Source: CAVVNP01 sp963800235 (GTDB lineage: Bacteria; Actinomycetota; Acidimicrobiia; Acidimicrobiales; Iamiaceae). Taken from it: a stretch of 64,000 nucleotides of DNA. The stretch spans positions 1 through 64,000 of the forward strand of contig CAWDAD010000002.1 of assembly GCA_963800235.1 (NCBI GenBank), given 5' to 3'. Numbering within the stretch: position 1 is the stretch's first letter; every line of letters starts with the position of its first letter. The notes under the pieces were generated by a model. It did no database searches and was not told the origin of the DNA. It was given only the letters and a program-made list of their open reading frames with translations. Positions 58,019 through 64,000 of the stretch are shown in pieces. A program made the position numbers and the translations under genes.

Positions 58019-59262
58019 CGCCGTGGGGGATGTCGCCGTGGGGGACGTCACCGTGGGTCGACCCGCCCGCGCCGTCACCCCCGGCGCCGGTCCCTCCGTC
58101 CTTGCCGGCCGCGACCCAGCGCCGCGTCCCGGCGATGGAGAGCGTCCGGCCGCTGCTCCACAGCTCCACGAACGCCTGCTCCAGGTCGACCCGCTCCGGG
58201 CTGGCCGAGAGCGGCTGCTCGCCCTGGTCGAGCAGGTCGTCCTCGAGCCGACGGAACAGGCCCTTCCACAGCTCGCACTGCTCGCTGCGGTTCCGCCAGT
58301 CGCCGTCGATCGAGGTACCCGGGCACTGGCCCTTGCACATCAAGAAGAACCGGCAGCCGGCGCACCCGCCCGCCTCCTGGGGCGTGAGGTGCAGGGCGAG
58401 GTAGCGCTCGAAGCCCTCGACCGGGGCCTTCACGAAGTCGATGCCGTCCTTGTTGGTGCGCCCGCAGTTGCTCGACTGGCCGGTCCCCTCGACCCCGCGC
58501 ACCGCGTGGGTGGTGTACGGGTCGCAGGCGTTCCAGACGCAGGTGGTCGAGTCGTCGTCACCCAGGAGCAGCCGGCGCATGTCGGTGAACACGTCGAGCC
58601 GCAGCGACGGCAGCTCGCGCTCGAGGTCGGCGAAGCTGGCGAAGGCGACCAGGTTCTCCTCGGTGGTCAGGGCGTAGGCGGCGCCGACATCGTCGCCGTC
58701 GACCTCGAGCACGTGGAGCCGGACCGAGGTGATGCCCATGCCGGCCAGCTTCCGGAGCCAGTCGTGCATGATCGGCAGCTTGTCGGCGGTGGCGTTGCCC
58801 CGGTGCAGGGTCACGATCAGGCTCGGGGGGATGCCCTCGGCGCACAGCCGCTCGATGGCGGCGTGGGTGCGGGCGGTGTCCTCCCGGGTGCGGGACAGGC
58901 TGCCGCTCCAGCGCACGTCGTTCAGGGCGACCGGGCCGTCGACGGAGATGCCGACGCTGACCTGGTACCGGTGGAACATCCGCACGTGGTCGTCGTCGAC
59001 GAGCACGCCGTTGGTCTGGATGCCGTTGCTGCCGTAGCGCTCGAGGCCCCACGACCACAGCTGCTCGAGGTCGTCCTTGGGGACCAGCAGGGGCTCGCCG
59101 CCGAAGAGGGTGAAGGGGCCGCCCTCGCGCTCGACCGCCGCCTTCATGGCGTCGAGGTCGTAGCTCCGCGGGACGTTGCCGGCGTCGCGCTCGGGGGTTC
59201 TGGTAGCAGTACTGGCACTGGATGTTGCAGGCGACGCCGGTGGGGCGGAGCTCGACGGTCAT
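58011..59262 (-). CDS. Radical SAM/SPASM peptide-modifying enzyme (one frameshift)
   Basis: The start at 59262 has GGAGG five nt upstream. The cluster motif is CNIQCQYC (C12, C16, C19). The reading then breaks in a run of five G on the plus strand (59193-59197). With four, it continues NPERDAGNV and on to FTLFGGEPLLVPKDDLEQLW. The C-terminus has SPASM cysteines in CAGCRFFLMCKGQCPG and SEQC. The protein ends THGDVPHGDIPHGDA, three HGD motifs like those of the upstream gene's product. It is most likely the maturase that modifies that product. The full length is about 416 residues. Confidence 0.85.
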
Positions 59263-59322
59263 CGCATCCTCCGGGTGCCCGTTGGCTGGTTCACGGCTCG
59301 GCGGTGGTCGGGCGCACGCCGG

Positions 59323-60045
59323 TCAGGACGAGCGGTCGGCGTGCGGTGTGTCGCCGTGGCCGGTGTCGACGTGGGCGGTGTCGCCGTGGGAGCTGTCCTC
59401 GTGGCTGCCGGGCACGGACACGGTGCTGTCGGCGTGGAACCCCGAGTCGGCGTGGTCGGTGAAGGCGTCGATGTCGTTGTGGGTGGTGCCGTCCGGGTGG
59501 ATGACGATGGTGCCCCGGCTGGTCTGGTCGGTGTGGGGCCCGCTGTCGTCGTGGATGGCGCGCGCCGTGCCCTCGGTGTCGGCGTGGGGCGTGTCCACGT
59601 GGGCGGTGTCGACGTGGGTGGTGTCGACGTGCGGCGTGTCGGTGTGGGTCGCGGTGTCGCCGTGGCCGCCGTCGCCGTGCCCCGAGTCGCCGTGGCCCGT
59701 GTCGCCGTGGGTCGGTTGGACCTGGCCGGCATCGGCGTGGTCGGTGTCGGTGTGGACCCCGTCGGCGTGGCTCGTGTCGGCCTTGCCGGCGTCGGTGTGG
59801 TCGGCGTGGTCCTTGTGGGTGCCGGTGTCGGTGTGGTCGCCGTGCCTGCCCTTGGTCGACGACGAGCTGCCGCTGCACGAGGAGACGACGGCGGAGACCG
59901 ACAGCACGACCGGCACCGACATCCCCGCCCTCAGGATCTCCCGTCTCGAGAAGGCGCGCCGACGCGCCTCTCGATCCCGGTCGTCCTCCGCGTTCCCGTC
60001 ATCCATGGTCGCCCTGCCCGTGGGCCGTGTGGAACCCATCGCCAC
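59323..60045 (-). CDS. HxD-repeat Tat lipoprotein, probable radical SAM substrate
   Basis: A 240-residue protein. A twin-Arg signal SRREILRAG (33-41) precedes a hydrophobic core and lipobox VSSC57, so it should be exported folded and lipid-anchored. From residue 68 to the end there are 28 His, and all 28 are in H-x-D, often with a 5-residue period (HVDTTHVDTAHVDTPHADT). There is no His before residue 68. The radical SAM gene follows 60 bp later on the same strand. It is probably cross-linked at His and Asp. Plain metal binding is the main alternative. GTG 60045 has the best ribosome site; ATG 60039 or 60006 are possible. Confidence 0.8.
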   Translation of the reverse strand: MAMGSTRPTGRATMDDGNAEDDRDREARRRAFSRREILRAGMSVPVVLSVSAVVSSCSGSSSSTKGRHGDHTDTGTHKDHADHTDAGKADTSHADGVHTDTDHADAGQVQPTHGDTGHGDSGHGDGGHGDTATHTDTPHVDTTHVDTAHVDTPHADTEGTARAIHDDSGPHTDQTSRGTIVIHPDGTTHNDIDAFTDHADSGFHADSTVSVPGSHEDSSHGDTAHVDTGHGDTPHADRSS

Positions 60046-60071
60046 ACGTTCCTTCGCCCGAAGTGGGCGCG

Positions 60072-60077
60072 ATGCTA
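60072..60077 (-). promoter_or_regulatory. Possible -10 box of the HxD cassette
   Basis: TAGCAT on the minus strand, about 26 nt before the GTG at 60045, leaving room for the GAAGGA site in a short leader. An 8-bp inverted repeat (CCTCGGCG at 60083, CGCCGAGG at 60108) lies just upstream. Confidence 0.35.
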
Positions 60078-60121
60078 CTGCACCTCGGCGATGTCCACCA
60101 CAGGATCCGCCGAGGCCGGGC

Positions 60122-61639
60122 TCAGCTCGGTCGGGAGGAGCGGCGGCGGCCCGAAGCCGGCCGGGGGTGCCGGCGGTCCGCCGGGCGCGAGGACGCCTTC
60201 GACCCGGGGCGACCCCCGGCCGAGCCCTGCCGTGACGACGCCGTGCCGTTTCGCGAGGACGAACCCGACCGGGCCGACCCCTTCGACGACGAGCCCCTCG
60301 ACGAGCCGTGCCGGGACGTCGAGGACTTCGACGGGCCCGAGGACCGCTGGCGCGCCGGCGAGCCCCGTCGGCGGGCCGGGGCAGGGGCCGACGGCCGGGT
60401 GGCGGCCTCGAACGCGGCGAGGTCGGCGTCGACGCGACGACCGGGGGCGAGCTGGCGGAGCAGGGGGTGGCCCGGCCCGAGGGTGGTGACGGTGGGGGCG
60501 ACGCCGGCCTTGCGGCCGAGGGTCTGCACGTCGCGGTGCTGGTCCTCGGTGGCGAGGGTGACGACGGTGCCGGCCGCGCCGGCCCGGGCGGTGCGGCCCG
60601 AGCGGTGCAGGTAGGACTTGTGCTCCACGGGCGGGTCGGCGTGCACGACGAGGTTGACGTCGTCGACGTGGATGCCCCGGGCGGCGATGTCGGTGGCGAC
60701 CAGGGTGGTGGCCGTGCCGTCCCGGAACGCGACCAGGTTCCGGGTGCGCGCCCCCTGCGACAGGTTGCCGTGCAGCTCGACCGCCGGGACGCCGGCCGCC
60801 ACCAGCTGGCGGGTGAGCTGCTTGGCCCGGTGCTTGGTGCGGGTGAAGACGAGCGAGCGGTCGGGGCCGGAGGCGAGGTCGACCAGGACCGCCAGCCGAT
60901 CGGCGCGGCTGACGTGGAGGACGTGGTGGTCCATGGCGTCGACCGGGGAGGTCTCGTCGTCGACGTGGTGGACGACGGGGTCGGTGAGGAAGCGCCTGAC
61001 GAGCCCGTCGACCGCCCGGTCGAGGGTGGCGGAGAACAGCAGTCGCTGCGCCCGCTTCGGTGTCGACGCCAGGATGCGGGTGACCGACGGCAGGAACCCG
61101 AGGTCGGCCATGTGGTCGGCCTCGTCGAGCACGGTGATCTCGACGGCGTCGAGCCGGAGGTGGCCGGCCCGCTGGAGGTCCTCGAGGCGACCCGGGCAGG
61201 CGACCACGATGTCGACGCCCCGCCGGAGGGCGTTGATCTGGGGCTTGTGGGGCACGCCGCCGAACAGGGTCACCGTGCGCAGGTCCCGTCGCTGGGCGAG
61301 CGGACGGATCGTCTCGTCGATCTGGCGCACCAGCTCACGGGTCGGGGCGAGGATCAGCGCCCTCGGGGCCCGCTGGCCCTTGGTGGCCGACGCGGAGGCG
61401 CGGACCACGACCGGGAGGGCGAAGGCCAGGGTCTTGCCGGAGCCGGTCCGGCCCCGACCGAGCACGTCCCGACCGTCGAGGACGTCGGGAAGGGTGGACG
61501 CCTGGATCGGGAAGGGCTCGGCGATGCCGTCGCGACGCAGGACCTGGCACAGGTCCTCGGGCACGCCGAGGGCGGCGAAGGACGTCGAGGGATCGGGATG
61601 GGTGGCCGTGCGGCCGCGAGAGGGGCGGTCAACCGCCAT
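60122..61639 (-). CDS. DEAD-box RNA helicase
   Basis: A 505-residue helicase of the RhlE/DeaD type. The Q motif FPIQASTLPDVLDG, Walker A GRTGSGKT, APTREL, DEADHMADLGF, SAT (LLFSATLD), VFTRTKHRAKQLTRQL and HRSGRTARAG are all in order. The last 110 residues are a Ser/Arg/Gly-rich, disordered, basic tail that likely binds RNA. Such helicases help ribosome assembly and RNA decay, often in the cold. The 226-bp upstream gap contains GC-rich hairpins that could be a regulatory leader. Confidence 0.92.
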   Translation of the reverse strand: MAVDRPSRGRTATHPDPSTSFAALGVPEDLCQVLRRDGIAEPFPIQASTLPDVLDGRDVLGRGRTGSGKTLAFALPVVVRASASATKGQRAPRALILAPTRELVRQIDETIRPLAQRRDLRTVTLFGGVPHKPQINALRRGVDIVVACPGRLEDLQRAGHLRLDAVEITVLDEADHMADLGFLPSVTRILASTPKRAQRLLFSATLDRAVDGLVRRFLTDPVVHHVDDETSPVDAMDHHVLHVSRADRLAVLVDLASGPDRSLVFTRTKHRAKQLTRQLVAAGVPAVELHGNLSQGARTRNLVAFRDGTATTLVATDIAARGIHVDDVNLVVHADPPVEHKSYLHRSGRTARAGAAGTVVTLATEDQHRDVQTLGRKAGVAPTVTTLGPGHPLLRQLAPGRRVDADLAAFEAATRPSAPAPARRRGSPARQRSSGPSKSSTSRHGSSRGSSSKGSARSGSSSRNGTASSRQGSAGGRPGSKASSRPADRRHPRPASGRRRSSRPS

Positions 61640-61739
61640 GGAAGGACTCCAGTCCTGAGGTCCGCTTGACAGCGCATGCCGTGCAGCGGCCAGCCCGATC
61701 GCCCGGACCGACGCCGACGGTCACAGACACCTCAGCGGG

Positions 61740-61758
61740 AGCGCCCGATCTGGGCGCT
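61740..61758. other. Hairpin in the helicase/hydrolase divergent gap
   Basis: AGCGCCC-GATCT-GGGCGCT, a 7-bp stem, followed by two GGCGCC palindromes. It may be part of the helicase leader or a binding site. Confidence 0.3.
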
Positions 61759-61852
61759 GGCGCCACGCTAGCGGCGCCTGGGCCCCACCACGCGCTCCTG
61801 GCGCCGTCGCAGGCCCGCCGGCACCGGCCCGGCGACCGGGACGGAGCGGTCG

Positions 61853-61858
61853 TAGGGT
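61853..61858 (+). promoter_or_regulatory. -10 box of the alpha/beta hydrolase
   Basis: TAGGGT ends 7 nt before the ATG at 61866. Confidence 0.5.
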
Positions 61859-61865
61859 CCCGCCG

Positions 61866-62909
61866 ATGAGCGACGCGACGACCTCCTCCCGCGCCGAGGA
61901 CTGGCGCAGCCGGGGCTCGCACCTCACCTGGGCCCCCGCCGACGGGAGCGCCGAGCCGGTCCAGGTCTTCCACCTCGAGCTGGGCGACCCCGAGGCCCCG
62001 CCGCTGGTCCTGGTGCACGGCTTCCCCACCTGCAGCGTCGACTGGTTCGACGTGGCCGAGCGGCTGGTCGACCGCTTCCGCATCTGCGCCCTCGACTTCC
62101 CCGGCTACGGGTTCTCCGACAAGCCGCCCGGCTGGGGCTACAGCCTCCAGCGCGACGCCGAGCTGCTCGAGCACTACCTGGCCGACGTGGTCGGCATCGG
62201 CTCGGCGGTGGTGGTCGCCCACGACCGCGGCGACAGCGTCGCCCTGGTCCACGCCGACAACGTGACCGCCGGCCGGTCGCAGGTGGCCGTCGAGCACCTC
62301 GTGCTCTCGAACGGCAACGTCTTCCTGCCGCTCTCGAACCTCACCGACGCCCAACGCCTGATGCTCCACAACCCCGAAGTGCTCGACCGGCTGACACCCG
62401 AGCTGCTGGCGGCCGGCATGGGCATGGCCACCTTCACCCCCCGCCGCAGCCCCGACGACCCCGAGATCCAGGCCCTGGCGGCGACCTTCGCCCACCAGGA
62501 CGGCCCCGCGGTCCTGCACGACACCATCCAGTACCTGGTCGAGCGCTCGGTCGACGAGGAGACCTGGATGCGGTCGCTGGCCGCCACCGACGTGCCGACC
62601 ACGGTCGTGTGGGGCGTCTACGACACGGTCGCCCCACCCCGGGTCGCCCTGCACGTCTGGCACGAGCACCTGGTCTCCAAGCCGGGTCGCAACGCCATCT
62701 ACCTCGTCCCCGGCGCCGACCACTACGTGCAGAACGACCGGCCAGACGCCTACGTCGAGGTGCTGCTGCACGCCCTCGACTCGGACGACGACGTCCCGCC
62801 CGGCCCGCTGAGCGACGCCCTCGACGCCCCGCTCCTGGTCGACCGGTCCCGTCCCGGGCTGCCCGACGCCGGCGAGCTGCTCGCCCGCCGGGCTCCGGTC
62901 CCCGAGTAG
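61866..62909 (+). CDS. Alpha/beta hydrolase, haloalkane dehalogenase/epoxide hydrolase-like
   Basis: A 347-residue soluble hydrolase. VLVHGFPTCSVDW carries the HG oxyanion motif, ALDFPGYGFSDKP follows, and the nucleophile elbow VVAHDRGDSVAL has Asp rather than Ser. That places it with dehalogenases and epoxide hydrolases. A late Asp (WGVYDTVAPP) and the catalytic His in PGADHYVQND complete the triad. It has its own leaderless-type promoter. The true substrate is open; a C-terminal Pro/Asp-rich tail is extra. Confidence 0.85.
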   Translation: MSDATTSSRAEDWRSRGSHLTWAPADGSAEPVQVFHLELGDPEAPPLVLVHGFPTCSVDWFDVAERLVDRFRICALDFPGYGFSDKPPGWGYSLQRDAELLEHYLADVVGIGSAVVVAHDRGDSVALVHADNVTAGRSQVAVEHLVLSNGNVFLPLSNLTDAQRLMLHNPEVLDRLTPELLAAGMGMATFTPRRSPDDPEIQALAATFAHQDGPAVLHDTIQYLVERSVDEETWMRSLAATDVPTTVVWGVYDTVAPPRVALHVWHEHLVSKPGRNAIYLVPGADHYVQNDRPDAYVEVLLHALDSDDDVPPGPLSDALDAPLLVDRSRPGLPDAGELLARRAPVPE

Positions 62910-62954
62910 CGCCCGCCGGGCCCGGACACGGCGGCCGGCCGGCGCCGACGTCCG

Positions 62955-63395
62955 TCACCCGAGCTCGTCGAGCACCTCGGCCATCTCGCGGCGGAACCGG
63001 CGCAGCTCCGTGCGGTGGGCGGCGGAGAGCGACTCGAGCACCGTCGCCCCCCGGTCGGTCAGGGCCAGGCGCTGGCGCCGGGCGTCGCTGGGGTCGGCGA
63101 GCCTGGTCACCAGCCCGGCCGCCTCGGCCCGGTCGACCAGCTCGACGGTGGAGTGGTGCCGGTGTTGCAGCCACCGGGCCAGGTCACCGATCGACGGCGG
63201 CTCGCCGTCGGGGAACCCCCGAACGGCGAGGAGGAGCTGGTGCTGGCCCGGCGTCAACCCCGCCTCGCGCGCCGCGTCCTCGGAGAACCGGAGGAAGACC
63301 CGGAGGGCGTAGCGGAACCGGGCCAGCGCCTGGTACTCGCCGTCGGCGAGGGCCCGCTCGGCCGGGTGCTCGGCGGCGCGGTCAGCCGGGGCCAT
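62955..63395 (-). CDS. MarR-family regulator
   Basis: A 146-residue winged-helix protein. FSEDAAREAGLTPGQHQLLL opens the domain, IGDLARWLQHRHHSTVELVD is the recognition helix region and LADPSDARRQRLALTDRG the wing. Its start overlaps the end of the ClC gene by 14 bp, so both are in one operon. It may regulate that operon in response to a small aromatic or an anion-related stress (inference). Confidence 0.9.
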   Translation of the reverse strand: MAPADRAAEHPAERALADGEYQALARFRYALRVFLRFSEDAAREAGLTPGQHQLLLAVRGFPDGEPPSIGDLARWLQHRHHSTVELVDRAEAAGLVTRLADPSDARRQRLALTDRGATVLESLSAAHRTELRRFRREMAEVLDELG

Positions 63396-64000
63396 CGTCG
63401 CCGCCGGTCGGTGAGACCTCGGCCAGCGGGTCGGCGCGGCGGCGCTGGCTGGCGATCAGGCCCACCCTCGAGGTGAGCAGCAGCGCCACGACCGACGCCA
63501 CCAGCGTGGTCGGCAGCAGGGCGACGCCGGCCATCTCGGTCACGACGAGCACCGACCCGAGCGGCGTCTTGGTCACGCCGACGCAGCAGGCGACCATCGC
63601 CGCGGCGATGAGGACGGTGCCGTTGGTCGACGGGGCGAGGAGGTGGGCCGCCGACCCGAGGCAGGCCCCCATGAAGAACAGCGGGATGATGAAGCCGCCC
63701 TTCCACCCGCCGGCGACGGTCACCGCCGACGCCACCAGCTTGGCGGCGGCGGCCAGCAGCAGGGTGCCGACCGCGAGGCCTCCGGCGGCGACCGTCCCGA
63801 GCTGGGCCTCGCCGAAGGTCAGGGCGAAGGGCGAGACCCAGGCCAGGAGGGCCAGGACCAGCCCGGCCAGCGGCGCCCGCCCCCACGCGGGCACGGCCCG
63901 AGCGGCGGTGCCGAGGCCCTGGCACAGGAGGGTGAAGGCGACCGCCACCACCGCGCCGCCGCACCCGCACAGCACCGCCCACACCAGATCGAGGCGGTGC
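63382..64000 (-). CDS. ClC-type chloride channel or antiporter, partial
   Basis: The frame runs off the window end at 64000, so only the C-terminal 206 residues are seen. GGWKGGFIIPLFFMGACLGS is the conserved ClC filter stretch, and GVTKTPLGSVLVVTEMAGV the next. It moves chloride or fluoride, with or without protons. The visible part ends in a short Asp/Gly-rich tail with no CBS domains. Confidence 0.85.
   Translation of the reverse strand, partial: HRLDLVWAVLCGCGGAVVAVAFTLLCQGLGTAARAVPAWGRAPLAGLVLALLAWVSPFALTFGEAQLGTVAAGGLAVGTLLLAAAAKLVASAVTVAGGWKGGFIIPLFFMGACLGSAAHLLAPSTNGTVLIAAAMVACCVGVTKTPLGSVLVVTEMAGVALLPTTLVASVVALLLTSRVGLIASQRRRADPLAEVSPTGGDDGPG

Noticed and set aside
59323..60045. Reading the HxD protein as a simple His/Asp metal-binding protein
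   Set aside because: Not excluded, but the exact 28-of-28 HxD rule and the adjacent radical SAM enzyme with its own HGD tail fit a modified peptide better.
59222..60235. Long plus-strand reading frame rich in Trp, Ser and Val opposite the HxD protein
   Set aside because: It is the complement of the HxD codons (GTG-rich), has no promoter or ribosome site, and runs into the helicase gene; codon use fits the minus strand.

Overview
This 64 kb window is very GC-rich, densely packed and rich in overlapping start/stop codons. It looks like a chromosome segment of a free-living aerobic actinobacterium, plausibly of the Acidimicrobiia or a relative (inference). Support comes from a WhiB regulator, a SigF-type sigma factor with an RsbW-like kinase, three F420-type luciferase-like oxidoreductases, oligoribonuclease, ClpS next to DUF2017, DUF2630, and a caa3-type oxidase cluster with CtaA, CtaB and CtaG. 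A recurring promoter style is visible: a TANNNT -10 box 6 to 9 nt before an ATG or GTG, which implies leaderless mRNAs. In several divergent pairs the two -10 boxes overlap or sit a few bases apart.

Layout. 1-15 kb: accessory and catabolic genes (degenerate hydrolase, Coq4-like protein, MFS exporter, luciferase-like oxidoreductases, sulfotransferase/DUF1214 pair, amine oxidase/C69 hydrolase pair, VOC protein, Gfo/Idh/MocA oxidoreductase with a frameshift, aldo/keto reductase, PAP2 phosphatase). 15-24 kb: TetR/acyl-CoA dehydrogenase pair, Lgt, beta-lactamase-fold hydrolase, NuoF-like flavoprotein preceded by a tiny leader ORF, M23 peptidase and a LigD-type ligase domain. 24-36 kb: stress sigma module and housekeeping genes (dut, orn, pyrE, glycosyltransferase, whiB, tlpA-ccdA, pdxH, serS, ABC exporter). 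36-50 kb: CDF transporter, GT-C protein and a long cytochrome oxidase operon (ctaG, coxIV, coxIII, coxI, coxII, an unknown membrane protein, a second subunit III and a second subunit I), then ctaB, ctaA, clpS and DUF2017. 50-64 kb: metallopeptidase, cupredoxin lipoprotein plus membrane protein, tRNA-Glu, a Vgb-like propeller, a radical SAM peptide-modification cassette, a DEAD-box helicase, an alpha/beta hydrolase, MarR and a ClC channel cut by the window end.

Two systems stand out. At 56.5-60.0 kb a Tat-exported lipoprotein has 28 histidines, and every one lies in a His-X-Asp motif. It is followed on the same strand by a radical SAM/SPASM enzyme, whose own C-terminus carries three HGD motifs, and by a methyltransferase with an N-terminal cysteine-motif domain. 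I read this as a ribosomally made, radical-SAM-modified surface protein, possibly with His-Asp cyclophanes. At 45.5-47.1 kb a cytochrome oxidase subunit I homologue has lost all six metal-ligand histidines, yet stays in the operon of the intact oxidase beside its own subunit III.

A caution on quality: at least four otherwise intact-looking frame breaks (Gfo/Idh/MocA gene, two in coxI, radical SAM gene) are single-base indels, some in short homopolymers. Sequencing or assembly error is more likely than real gene death for these. No CRISPR array, insertion sequence, prophage or rRNA was seen, and no gene-free stretch exceeds 300 bases.
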